Source: Parus major (Eukaryota > Chordata > Aves > Passeriformes > Paridae). Taken from it: a stretch of 64,000 nt of DNA. The stretch spans positions 40,506,434-40,570,433 of the forward strand of contig NC_031773.1 of assembly GCF_001522545.3 (NCBI RefSeq), given 5' to 3'. Below, one piece after another: positions 1-10,742 of this stretch. Both the position numbers and the translations under genes were made by a program. Each line of letters opens with the position of its first letter. The stretch's first letter is position 1. A model generated the notes under the pieces. That model was not told the origin of the DNA and did not search any database. It saw only the letters and a list, made by a program, of their open reading frames with translations.

Positions 1-89
1 GTTTAGACTTCATGAAATTAACAAAAAGCATGACATTTTAACCCTGTAAATCCTATAAAGCTAAATAATAATTTAGAAAGCAAGCTTAC

Positions 90-232
90 ATGAACTAAGC
101 GTTCCAGACTAGGGATTATTAAGGCTGTTTCTCCTCCCTTCATGCTAGAATTATTTTGCATTTCCTTGATGGCTTGCAATATTTCTTTCATTCCTTGTTG
201 AAGTTGTTTATTCTCTTCTGATAACTCTTTTA
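90..232 (-). CDS. CEP290: CEP290 exon 20 (last coding exon in the window)
   Basis: Residues 638-685, [20 protein letters not shown], then IKEMQ and [16 protein letters not shown]. It is 143 nt with acceptor TTACAG and donor GTAAGC at 89-84. The rest of the gene lies below base 1. Confidence 0.96.
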
Positions 233-3200
233 CTGTAATAAAAGTTGTAAGTCTGTTAAAAAGCACTGGAAAAATGATTTAAGGTTTCCTAGGACATTTC
301 ATCATGATGACTGTTGATTTGATAAATTAAAAGAATGTTCATATTTATACATACATAGGCATAATCAATTATGAAATTAAAATCAAGAGCTACTAGGGAT
401 ATCTGAGAAGTGTATTTTTCTGATGAAATATCAAGAAAAGATAATTAAATGTTTCATGGGAACATAATTGACTTCACTGAACCTTCCAGTCTCCAATGTT
501 TACCTCACTTTAAACTTCTTTAGTAGTCTGTCTGACTTTTACCAGTTCAGAAACATGGCTGTGATGGAAATGACTGAGTGTAACAATGAAGTATTTAGGA
601 ATTGCCTAAATTCCTTCTGCAGAATGAGAAAAAAGGAGCATTTAAATTATGTGGCTGTCAAGGACTCTCAAGACTCCTACTATCTGTAGCTTCTCAAAGA
701 AATTCCAATTTCCAGCACAAAACAAGAAGTCTGAAAACTAAAAAAAAAAAAAAAAAAAAATGCCACAAACCTATCAGGACATTCTCTGCATTCAAACAAT
801 ATGGCTAATCATCCTGAACAGCCAGGAGTGAAGGGCAAAAACTTGAGTAGTTTCAAGTTTCAAGTGGTTTCAAGTCTATTTTGACAATTCAAAAAGAATT
901 TTAAGAATTGTCATTCTCTGGGGGAAAAAAATTAAGCTTCTTGTCCAAAGAAATTAAAATTATATTTTATTTCTGAGTTTTCAAAAAGATTGAAAACTCA
1001 GTTAAGGTAGATAAATATGCAAGCAGCAATTGGCTCTAACTCCCCAACACTTCCTTTGAGCCAGAAAAGCCTGACAATAACACAAGTTGTAAAATTGTTA
1101 CAAGTGGGATTACTCACACAAACTATGTTTCATGTTTATTAATAAACTATGTTACCAACATTCACTGGTTTGGTAACACTATAGATGTATATTTATACAT
1201 ATACACAAAGATATACACAAGATTTTTTTTACAAGTCAAGTTATTTATGATCACAATTATAGAAACAGAACAACTAAATAAGTAAACTATCTACAGGTAT
1301 CTGATAATATTCCCTAGTTCTAAAACAGGTTGCAACTTACATTTAGATTGAAATTTGGCTATTACAGTCCTGTTCTTCTCCAAATCTCTTTCTCTCTCAA
1401 GTAATTCAGTTGCAAGATATTCATTCTAAAGAAAAAGACAAAGTTTCTTTATAGACAAAAAATATGCAGAAACAAATTTTAGCAGTTTAATATTTTAGAC
1501 CCAGACTTTTTCAAATTTGAAATATGCATTCACGAAAAATTCCCTGTCCACATATTGATTTCTTGCCTAAATAGGAACAGAAATAGATTCACTGGAATAG
1601 TTACATCAGGTATATCCCATATAACACTGTCCATGGAGAAATATATACTCTTGGATCATGCAGCAGCTGGAATAGTGGTCTGGTACAAACTAGAAGTCTG
1701 GAAGGCTTTGTAAGTTGTAGCTCTAGTGATATGAAAACACCAAGAATTTCGAAATTACCCTTGTGTTTAACTAGTTGCCACTCTATCACATAGGCTTAGA
1801 ACCTAAATGAACAAAAAAAGTATTTTTGTTTTTTTCCCAAGTAATTTGAATTCTCATGTATGCCAGAGGTTCTTCTAAATAGATTTCCCACAGCCTTTCT
1901 CTCTTCAGCTGTACTCTTTTCTCTACTTTTTACAGAATTTTCTCTGCCTTCAGAATTTCAGCTAGTGCTATTCTATCTATAAGTGTATTTCTGTATTCCA
2001 GATTATATGACTTGCTATGATATATTTACAAAAATATAAAATATTCACTTGTCTTCTAAAAAATATTACAGAGTATTCATTTTGGCATTTTTTGAAATCA
2101 GTTAAAAATGCTTCTAGATAAGTATTTTAACAAATATTTACAAAACAGGTAGTTTTAATTTATGAAAGAGAAATACAAGAAATGTTCATAAACTTGCTTT
2201 GTGAACCTACCTTTGCTTCTACTTCAGCAATGTTATGTCTGCTCAAGAAATCCAACTTCCTGGTATTCTTTCCCTTTTCTTCAATAAAGCTGTCAGTCAT
2301 CTGCATATTATCAGGGTCCAATCCTAAGTGCAAGTAGATGTACAAGTAATAAACTATCAGGAAATTGTAACTGGTCTCCAACCAAAAGAATACACCCCAT
2401 TTATTATATCTGAGTTCTACCTTTTTCTACCTTTCCATTGGAGAATTATGGTACCCTGAGTGGCATGGAATTGAAATTTAAAGAATTTCAAACCATGAAT
2501 TAAGTAGATTTACTGGAAACTTAGATCATCCTGCACCTATTGCAAGGCAATGACAGAAGGCTCGGTGATGCAATACAGGTCATAACAACTCAAGAAGATA
2601 TGGGGCTGTAAGATCAGGAAATCCAAAACCACTCATCTTTTCCTACAGACTGTGATTTATGAAAATGCAATTAGCCTTTTAATTTAAACAAATTATTAAC
2701 TATAACATAGCTGTATTAACTATAAACAGAATGTTTATGCTTACGTATAAACAGAGTTTTTAAAGAATAATGCATATTAAAAACATCCTACCTATTGTTG
2801 CAACTCTTCCTCCTTTCTCCTGAGCCAACTTACGAATGTGTTTTTTCAGTTCAATTCTTTCCTCTTCTAGTCTTTCAATCTGCATGTTATTACTCACAGA
2901 TCAGATTTCCATTTTGTTCAAATGCATTTTTATTACGTAGCTCTTACACAAAAATAGGCTTTATCACTTACCTCTTGCAAAAGAATCTGGTTTTCAGCTC
3001 TATATTGCTGCTGCTTCAGTGCTTTGCTGTTTCTGAATTCATTTAAATCAATCATTGTCTTTGGCTCAAGACCTAAAAGGAAGTATATCACAGTTATTCT
3101 TTAAGGAGGAACATTAATGTTAGTTAATGCAGTTAATGTGTGTAAGAACATATCTAGAGAAGTAGAGTTAAAAAAAAAACTTTGTTAATAGTTGAATATG

Positions 3201-6200
3201 ATTCAACTATCTCTATATAACTATTGATATAACATAAACACACATCTTATACTCCATGTTTTAAGAGCAAAAGAAAGCCTATTTTCACCTTAGTTACTCA
3301 AAACCCAAAATGCAATAAAGTGGCGCCTAAAATTAACTTTATTTATGTTTAAATTCTTCTATTTAAAAATAAGCCTATCTGAAGTTTTCTCTGTGTGTTT
3401 CATCTAGCATTACAAATTCAGGATGCTGTGGTTTCCAAACAGCCCATTATGAAGTTTATTAGGCAGTGTGTGATTGAAGAGGAATCAAAACCAAAAAGGA
3501 GTAGAGAACCTATTCTCCTACTTTTGTCAGTCAAAGGAACCTGTAAGACAAGTTCATTCATGCATTTTGTCCAAATTAATAAAAACTACTTGGAAATACT
3601 AGCAGAATATAACTTTTCTATAATATATATTATGATACGATACGATACGATACAATACGATACAATACAATACAATACAATATAATATAATATAATATAA
3701 TATCAGTATTTTCAATGACTTGATATAGTAAAATATTTTCCCTATAGAATCCTATTTCAATTTTTACACAACAAATAATTGAACATGTACTGGATACAGC
3801 ATACCTAAGCGCTCTCTGAGTTCTTCATTTTCATCAAGGAAGTCATTTATTTTAAGTTCAAGTTTATTGACTTCCTTAATTAATGACTCAATCTCATGTT
3901 CTCGTATTTTGACTTGCTTTCTTAAATCTTTGATTTCAGCAACAGCTTCTTCCAAACCATATATTCCCTGTAAAAATGCCACACAGGAAGTAAGAACAAA
4001 ACAACCTATAGAAGACTTACTAAAATAGATCATGAATTTTCTTTCATCATTACACAGACACAAAAAAATGTTTTCAACCTCTGTCACTCTTCTGCACTAT
4101 GCTTAGTGAAAGAAAGTTACTGAATAAAAAGCAGATGCTATAAATCTGTCCTTGACTACAGAGGGGCCTGAATATTTCAAAAGTGAGTCCTCCATCTACA
4201 TGATCCTTTGAAGAATCATATCTTGAGCGTTCAATTACTGTTCAATAGGGAAGGGAAGCAGGAAGGGGAAGGGCATCAAAGTAATTTATTTAATTTTTAA
4301 TTAGAACAATTAAATACAGGAGGACAAAACACTTTCCTAAATTTATGATTAATACCCTCTCCACTCTGACAAACTGCTTACCAGCTCATAGTCTCTCATT
4401 CTTTTCAAAGTTTCAACAAGCTCTTTGTCTTTTTCTCTAGCATGTGCTTCTGCCAATTCTGCTGATTTCTCAGCCTCTGTAGTTCTCTCTTCTAGCATTT
4501 TTAACTTTTCTTGCATATCCCCAATTTGGTTCTGCTGAGCAAGAGATGAGTGACCTGAAAAGAAAAACCTTGATGTTTCCAATTCAACTAGGAATTCTTG
4601 CTATCTGCCATTAATCAAGACAGAAACACTTCAGAAAACATTATAAAGGAGATTTTAATTTCCTGCTCTTTTTAATTAGGAAATTACAAGACACTACATA
4701 TAAGAGGTTGGGTTTTCTTCTCCCCAACATTTTCTTCAAAAAATATTTATCATAACTGAGTGCACAGAAGGGACATCAGAATTTATTCAGAACTGCATAC
4801 TATTCCTCCTTTTCAATTCTTGATGGAGCTGAGACCTTATGTGTTATGCTCTAACTTTTACAGATCAGGTGTAGTTTTATTACCCATACAACCCACTGAG
4901 GTAATTGGATAAATTTGAACTCTTCATGAATACTTAATAAAAGAAAATTAAGAAAAATTATTAGAGACTAAAATTACTCAAATACTGCAATATTTTTTCC
5001 CCATATTTCTAAAAAAACAAAGAATGCACACTAAATTTGTGGTTTCTGATTTTCCTGATTTTGACATTAACACAAAATAGTCACATTACCTTCATCTTTT
5101 TGGAGATCATATTTTAATTTCTCAATAATGAATGCATTTTTCTCCATTTCTTTTGTATACTGTTCAACTTGCTCAGTGAGCAATCTTATCTGAGCATCTC
5201 GCTCTTGCACACCCTATACATACAAAAAAAAACTCCATTAAAGGATCCTTCTTTACTGACAGGCAAACTACCAATACAGAATACTACATGGGAAGTGAAG
5301 AAATTACATGTAGCTAATACAAAACATTTTATAGAACATTAAAATACTATACTTACAAAAGAGAGTTCAGATATTATCTAGAAGTTCGGTATTTAAATGC
5401 AAAGCAGGAAAAATAAAAAAGAAAGTAAAAATAAAGCACTCAAACACAGAAAAATAGGCAGCATTTTAGTATAATGATTTTAAGTGGAAACAGCACTCTC
5501 AGAGTTTGCCAGTATTAGTTAAAAAGTACCAGATGATACAGGTTTCCTGCAGCTTCCTCATGAACAATTGCCATTGGGAACTGAGAGATGGAAGCTCAAG
5601 ATTGCAAGGACTAACAGTCCATCATACATGACACATGAAATGCAGACAGGCTTTCACCAAGCCATCTAACTTCTAAAAATTTGTATCTTGTTTTGGATAC
5701 ATATACTTTCATAGGTACACACAGACTGGAAGTGATTTCTATGTATACTATCCTATTTCTGTACTTGTACATGAACTTTGGAAACAACAAAGAAAGCTTC
5801 GCGTAATTTTTTCTGTGATGAATAAAAAAGTGGTAAAAGATAAAAAAAGAGACTTTAAAAAAGTTACATGCATTAATAATAATAAAATGTAAAATAATAA
5901 TAATAATGTAAAAATCTCAATGTTTCGAAAAACAACTTTCAGGCTTTGTTACAAATATAACCACATTTGAAACCTGAAAGTCCAGAGCTTAGCAAACCAG
6001 TAAAAACCTAGATATAACCCCTTAGAATATAGACATACATTGAAGGATAGCAAGCTGAGTTCATTTTGAGTAAAAACCTCAGCAGTAACTTGATTTATTG
6101 CTTAAAATGCATGCTTATTTCCACAAAACATTTCAATGCTAATGCCATGCTAATAATGTCCCCTCACTCCCACAACTCCCCAAAAAAGCAACCTCTATAG

Positions 6201-9200
6201 ACATCTAATCAGCTAAAACCAAACAACTGCTTATCAAAGATACTTTCAGCTGTTTTCCTCCTCTGATAGCTAAAGCTGATTTGTACTTTAGGGTGCTTTT
6301 TCTCTCGAGAATCTATCTGTACTAGGTTTGGAAGACTGCATAACTATATCTGACTATACTGCTCAGTTTACAAGAACCCAAAATGTGACATAAATGTCAT
6401 TACATATTTACTTAAAAAACTTGAAGCAAGGCAGGAAATCATCCTAGAATCAGAGAGTATGCTCTCCATACAGATGATTTCAGAATTCCTAATGGATCAC
6501 ATTATTTTGGAGAGACGAGGAGGAGGTTATGCTTTTTAAGAAAGTAGAGACATTCAAAACCATGAAGAACTATGTAATTTTGCATGAATATGAGAGATAT
6601 GCAAATTCAGCTAGCTCTATCACACAATGAACCACAGAGTTAACCAGAAGAGACAAAAGAACACGGAAAGTTAACGGAAAGTTAAGTACTAGGTAAGACT
6701 GTTTCTTAACAAACTTAGTGGACAGAAGCTAAACTGTATTTTAGAAACACTACATAATAGTTAGAAAAGATAAATATGGAAATAACAGAGCAGCTACCAA
6801 GAGCTCAGGACATACATACAGAGAAGTTTCCTTTGTACATTGTCTATTAAACTAACTTTGCAATGTAATGAATCGATCTGTCTCATAATTCTCAAAATTA
6901 AGTATTTCATATTTGCAAGCTATGAAATAATAAATTTATATTTGGTCAATAGGATATTTAATTAATGTTGATTTCAATGTGTGCAATGTCTCACATGAAC
7001 TGTACCTGCTGAAGGGACAGTATACTATTTCTGTCTACATCAAGTTGGACCATTTTCATTTTCTCTTCCATGGTAAGTAACATTTGCTGATACTCTAGGA
7101 GTTCGTCATCTTTTGAAGCTAAGATTTTCTGAAAAGAAGATAAAATACCATCAGAACACTTGAATAATTCCTAAAAAGGATTTTAAAAGCACTAAAAAAT
7201 ACCTTCCATTCTTCAACTTTTGCATTTACAGCTGCCATGAGTGGATCATCTTCCTCATTCTTTGCTTTCAGCTGGTCTGAAAGATCCTGAACCTAGACAT
7301 GCCATTTGAATGAACATCACATTACAAAAAAGGTTTGGGCCTATGTACAAACACACTATATCAAGTACATAATATTTAACAGATTAGTATTACAACAGCA
7401 AGGGAATGACTTCTGAGAACTGTGCATGACTATCATTCTCTACAAAACCTTTTGTGATCAACAGTCAAATTTTAAGATCCGTACCACATTCAAAGATCAC
7501 ACTATTTTTTAAAAGCATTACTTTAGAGGAGTGTGTGGTTTTAACCGCATAGATAGAAAGTTTTAACTTAAGCTAAAATATGAAAACAGATTAGAAACCT
7601 AAAAAATATTTATACTAAATTATGAGTCATTCCTTACTTGAAATTTGTACCGATCTTTCTCTTTTCTTAACTCATCCATAATAATATCAGACTGTTGCAC
7701 AATCAGTTTCATTTTGCTATATTCGTCAGTCATCTTCTCCATTTCTTGCACTGATTCCTCAAGGTTTTTCCTCATTTCTTGGTTTTGAATCTCTAACTTC
7801 TCATTAGCTTCAGTCAAATTCTGCAAAAATAAAGAAAACACTCATTTTAGAAAGTGCCCATCTTAATAACTGAATAAGAAAGTCTTGCAAGTCTTACACA
7901 AAATTAGCACAGAATAGAGTATTTTCCCTCTAGGTTATCAATTTCAATAAATCCAAACAGCAAATAAGACATATCTCTCTCCCTCTCAGCAACTTCATTA
8001 CCTCTGCCAAACTCATAGACACAGACTGTATGTATGACAGAACCCTACCATACTATGAACTCTCTTACTCCACATGATTTTATCTGTAAATTGACATAGT
8101 GTCATGAAAGACACTACGATCAGTAAAGCTCCCATAGCTACTCATTAGAATGCATAGATTTTTACCTGAATTTCATCCAAATACTGGACAAGCTCAGAGC
8201 TTCTTTTGGACAGCTGTGATGTGTAGTCAGAAACCTCTCCTCTTCGTGATTGAATTGCTTCCTTTTGAGAATCTATTTGCCTCTGATAGTCAACCACATC
8301 CTGACGCAATTGTTCATTCTACACAAAAAGCAATCCAAACTTAAATCCACTTCTTAGAGTTGAAGACAAAGTTGTTGCACTTCTAGCGAGCTAACACAAA
8401 GAGCTAAGACATGTAAAACCCATCCAAATTCCTACAGTCTGCATTTTAAAAGTCTTAGAAGCCTCACCTTTTTCTTTATGTGCTTTTTCTTCATATTAAA
8501 AAGGAGGAAACAAGACCAAGAGAACAAAGCATGAAAAAATATTAGAAATTAGCTTTGCTTTTGGAAGACTAAATATTAATCAATATAGAGACAAAATAAA
8601 ATAGCTTTCATTATACCTCTGCATGTATATACATACATACACATATAGTAGAAGGGTATTTTGACAAATGATTATCAAAGTTTTACCCCAGAACAATAAT
8701 TAAACAAATCTACTTGGCAATATTTAAGAAAAATAGTAAAAATACAAAACCAAAAACCCAGGCCAAGCTAATGCATAGTAGGACTATTCAAATTGAAATA
8801 TAAAGACTTCATAACCTCAATTAATTACATTTTATTGGAGCAGATGTACTACATATTTACTTTGCACTAGTAAATAGGAAATAATCCAAAATTAAAAATC
8901 ACACCAAAAATTGTAAATACAGAAATATAGTAATGCATTTATAAAAAAAGCTGAAAACATAATAAATCGGCAATAATTTTTGCTAACCTCTCTCCTGAAT
9001 CTGATGTTTTCATTTTCAGCATCTTCAATTCGAAGAGCAAGCTACAAGACAGAAAACATTTATAAGCATCACTGACACCACAAAGAACTCCAGAAACAAA
9101 AGAAGAAAACAACTGCAGAGCAATCCTATTTCATCAGTGGTTTCTTTTTTTTTTTTTTTTTAATTTTTAATTTTTTTAATTTCAGATTCAGATTTTTTTT

Positions 9201-10718
9201 TCAGAACACCAACTTTTCAAAATATTTGACAGAACAGCTTCTAGAGATGTCAAGCTCAAGCCCCTCTTACCTGTTCATTCACTTTCTTCTCCTTTTCCAA
9301 TTCTCTTTCTGTGTCTGTTAACTGTCTCTCTTTTTGCTCCAATTGTTTTTCCAGTTGGCGGATCTCATCACGCAAAAAACGAGTATCACGACCACCAGCA
9401 GATTTTTGTGCCATCTTATGAACATAAAAATAACATTATAAATATAGTAGATATTTAAAGTAGAAAAAACTGAAAAAAAACCAAAAACAAAGCAGATACT
9501 AAGACTAAAATAAATGGAATTTTTCAAGTATATAAAAAAAGCAAGTAATTATTCACCCAAGACTGCTGCATATTCAAAAAACAATAAAAAGAATTTGCTA
9601 AAATGTAGGGTTATTTCATCACTTTAAAAGACTAAATACTAGTCTAAAATAAAATAATTAGAAGACCCCACCAGAGCACTTTATATACTAACAAAATTTT
9701 AAAACATACCTCTAATTCATTTTGAAGTTTCATCAGCTTGGTTTTAAAATTATTTTCTGTTAAATAGAATAGATGTAGTGAATTACCCAATAAGGTAAAA
9801 GACACGTAAAACAACAATGGTTAACCTAATACTTTAAATATTTGGTTTCATCAAAGCAGTTGACTTCAGAGCAGTTCATATTTTGTCCAGTTCTCTAAAC
9901 TTTAAAAAAGCCACAAAGCAGCAAGAACAAAAACCTAAAAAACACATTTAACAAATCGTTTAGGAACAACATAAAAAAGCTTGCTTACCACATTTGGCTT
10001 GCTCTTCCCCTGCTTTTTCAACTTCTTCTAGTGCCAGTTCTACCTCTTGAGTTTTCATCTGAGAAAAGAAGCATAGCAAAGAAGAAATATTTACTACTAC
10101 CATAAATTAAAAGATTGTTCCATAGACATCATATTTAAAACATTTATTTGGGGAAATGTATTTGCATTTTCCATCTATATAACTATGTTATTCCAATTGA
10201 CTTTCCACTACTAAATTCCAACAGCTACACAAGAAGGTACTCTGGTGCAAGCACACATTTAGCATATAAATTACCTTAGGAGAAAGCAGTGTTTTCAGGA
10301 ATGGGGGGAAAAAAGAATAATTATGCTTCCATTTCAGCCAAAAAAAACCCAAAAACCAAAGCATCTGCAGAACTGAAGAAAGTAAGCCTTAATACCAACC
10401 TTCAGTAGTGATTGAGTAATTTTAAAAAGATGTATCATTTTTTCTGGAGTTTCATTTTTTAAGTCTTTCCCATCAACCTAATGAAAGAGACAAAAGTTGT
10501 TTTACACTAATATCAATGAAATCCACAAAAGAAATCTTTCATGTATGTGAAGGACCAGAGAGAGTTTAGGGAAGAAGATATAATAAAACTCCCCATGCTC
10601 TCTCTTTCTCAAGCACCTTGAACATAATATCCAATAATCTGTCGGCTAGTTCCTCTTGACGAGGCAGAGTATCTGGATCAACTTTCATGAGCTTCTTCCA
10701 ATCTAAAATGGGTGCCAT
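90..10718 (-). CDS. CEP290: CEP290, 5' part (coding exons 2-20; 3' part lies beyond the window)
   Basis: CEP290 (NPHP6) is a long coiled-coil protein of the centrosome and ciliary transition zone. It links axonemal microtubules to the ciliary membrane and gates protein entry; loss causes Joubert, Meckel and Leber-type ciliopathies in humans. Nineteen exons join without a frame break into 685 codons: 10617-10718, 10400-10477, 9989-10058, 9710-9756, 9271-9414, 8988-9041, 8468-8488, 8166-8318, 7638-7820, 7203-7292, 7006-7128, 5090-5213, 4382-4554, 3805-3967, 2972-3072, 2792-2879, 2211-2323, 1341-1425 and 90-232. The product is almost entirely Glu/Lys/Leu-rich coiled coil, with recognisable blocks such as [16 protein letters not shown] (start), [18 protein letters not shown] (exon 10) and [16 protein letters not shown] (exon 14). 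Exon lengths match those I recall for human exons 2-20, except exon 14, which is one codon longer. Human CEP290 is about 2,480 residues, so roughly a quarter is present. Confidence 0.97.
741..760 (+). repeat. Poly-A run in CEP290 intron 19/20 interval
   Basis: About 20 consecutive A in the intron between exons 19 and 20. No retrogene or LINE body is recognisable upstream and no target-site duplication is obvious, so it is listed only as a simple repeat. Confidence 0.85.
1341..1425 (-). CDS. CEP290: CEP290 exon 19
   Basis: Residues 610-637 plus one base, [20 protein letters not shown] then VIAKFQSK. It is 85 nt with acceptor CTTTAG and donor GTAAGT. Confidence 0.95.
2211..2323 (-). CDS. CEP290: CEP290 exon 18
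   Basis: Residues 572-609, [20 protein letters not shown] then [18 protein letters not shown]. It is 113 nt with acceptor ACTTAG and donor GTAGGT. This is one of the least conserved exons against human, although its length is unchanged. Confidence 0.93.
2792..2879 (-). CDS. CEP290: CEP290 exon 17
   Basis: Residues 543-571 plus one base, [20 protein letters not shown] then EKGGRVATI. It is 88 nt with acceptor ATGCAG and donor GTAGGA. Confidence 0.94.
2972..3072 (-). CDS. CEP290: CEP290 exon 16
   Basis: Completes codon 509 and reads [20 protein letters not shown] then [13 protein letters not shown], among the best conserved stretches of the N-terminal half. It is 101 nt with acceptor TTTTAG and donor GTAAGT. 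Confidence 0.96.
3635..3704 (+). repeat. Compound pentanucleotide microsatellite ATACG/ATACA/ATATA
   Basis: Fourteen 5-bp units in register: three ATACG, one ATACA, one ATACG, four ATACA, four ATATA and a final ATATC. It lies in the CEP290 intron between exons 15 and 16. The unit variants are ordered and not mixed along the array. Confidence 0.95.
3805..3967 (-). CDS. CEP290: CEP290 exon 15
   Basis: Residues 455-508 plus one base, starting [20 protein letters not shown] and containing [20 protein letters not shown]. It is 163 nt with acceptor TTACAG and donor GTATGC. Confidence 0.96.
4382..4554 (-). CDS. CEP290: CEP290 exon 14 (one codon longer than human)
   Basis: Residues 397-454, [20 protein letters not shown] onward, then [16 protein letters not shown] and RMRDYEL. 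It is 173 nt against the 170 I recall for human, so one residue is added, probably in the weakly conserved first 15 residues. Acceptor TTTCAG, donor GTAAGC. Confidence 0.95.
5090..5213 (-). CDS. CEP290: CEP290 exon 13
   Basis: Residues 356-396 plus one base, starting [20 protein letters not shown] and containing [13 protein letters not shown]. It is 124 nt with acceptor TATAG and donor GTAATG. The intron above it (5214-7005) is the longest inside the CEP290 coding part shown here. Confidence 0.95.
5214..7005 (-). other. CEP290: CEP290 intron 12, nothing recognised
   Basis: A 1.8-kb AT-rich intron with short (AAT)n runs near 5870-5910. I see no coding, RNA or transposon signal in it. The other CEP290 introns are shorter, and apart from the repeats listed separately they hold nothing I recognise. 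Confidence 0.6.
7006..7128 (-). CDS. CEP290: CEP290 exon 12
   Basis: Residues 315-355, starting [17 protein letters not shown] and ending SLQQ. It is 123 nt, phase 0-0, with acceptor TTTCAG and donor GTACAG. It is the last of seven consecutive phase 0-0 exons. Confidence 0.95.
7203..7292 (-). CDS. CEP290: CEP290 exon 11
   Basis: Residues 285-314, [20 protein letters not shown] then [10 protein letters not shown]. It is 90 nt, phase 0-0, with acceptor TCTAG and donor GTATTT. Confidence 0.96.
7638..7820 (-). CDS. CEP290: CEP290 exon 10
   Basis: Residues 224-284, starting [16 protein letters not shown] and containing [18 protein letters not shown]. It is the largest exon in the window at 183 nt, phase 0-0. 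The acceptor is TTGCAG and the donor is GTAAGG. In human CEP290 a membrane-binding segment has been assigned near this part of the N-terminus. Confidence 0.97.
8166..8318 (-). CDS. CEP290: CEP290 exon 9
   Basis: Residues 173-223, starting [20 protein letters not shown] and containing [19 protein letters not shown]. It is 153 nt, phase 0-0. The acceptor is TTGTAGAA-type (TGTAG before AATGAA) and the donor is GTAAAA. Confidence 0.96.
8468..8488 (-). CDS. CEP290: CEP290 exon 8 (21-nt microexon)
   Basis: Residues 166-172, KKHIKKK, a purely basic insert in the coiled coil. It is only 21 nt, phase 0-0. The acceptor is ATGAAG, preceded by a T-rich run, and the donor is GTGAGG. A microexon of the same size (NKRLKKK) lies here in human CEP290 as I recall it. 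Most gene finders would miss it. Confidence 0.88.
8988..9041 (-). CDS. CEP290: CEP290 exon 7
   Basis: Residues 148-165, [18 protein letters not shown]. It is 54 nt, phase 0-0, with acceptor TTGTAG and donor GTTAGC. Confidence 0.95.
9147..9200 (+). repeat. T-rich low-complexity tract
   Basis: A run of about 17 T followed by T-rich DNA, in the CEP290 intron between exons 6 and 7. On the minus, transcribed strand it is A-rich. No element body is attached. Confidence 0.8.
9271..9414 (-). CDS. CEP290: CEP290 exon 6
   Basis: Residues 100-147, with [18 protein letters not shown] and a highly charged Glu/Lys helix ending KKVNEQ. It is 144 nt, phase 0-0. The acceptor is CATAAG and the donor is GTAAGA. 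Confidence 0.96.
9710..9756 (-). CDS. CEP290: CEP290 exon 5
   Basis: Completes codon 84 and encodes up to residue 99 ([16 protein letters not shown]). It is 47 nt with acceptor TAACAG and donor GTATGT. Exons 4 and 5 are each out of frame alone but together make 117 nt. Confidence 0.94.
9989..10058 (-). CDS. CEP290: CEP290 exon 4
   Basis: Residues 61-83 plus the first base of codon 84, reading [19 protein letters not shown]. It is 70 nt with acceptor TCTCAG and donor GTAAGC. Start of the coiled-coil region. Confidence 0.95.
10400..10477 (-). CDS. CEP290: CEP290 exon 3
   Basis: Residues 35-60, beginning VDGKDLKNE and containing [12 protein letters not shown]. It is 78 nt, phase 0-0. The acceptor is CATTAG and the donor is GTTGGT, which is below average. 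Confidence 0.94.
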
Positions 10719-10742
10719 ATTGCAGGTATGACTTTTTTTTTC
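10617..10742 (-). CDS. CEP290: CEP290 exon 2 (start codon exon; coding 10617-10718)
   Basis: This exon encodes residues 1-34, starting [16 protein letters not shown]. The ATG at 10718-10716 has A at -3 and G at +4, a strong initiation context. The acceptor is TTCCAG just above 10742, leaving 24 nt of 5' UTR in the exon. The donor is AAG|GTGCTT, which is poor after the invariant GT. It is accepted because the next exon then continues in phase 0 and the exon keeps its expected 102 coding bases. Confidence 0.93.

Noticed and set aside
741..760. Poly-A run as evidence of a processed pseudogene
   Set aside because: The upstream 300 bp match no gene I know, and no flanking target-site duplication is visible.
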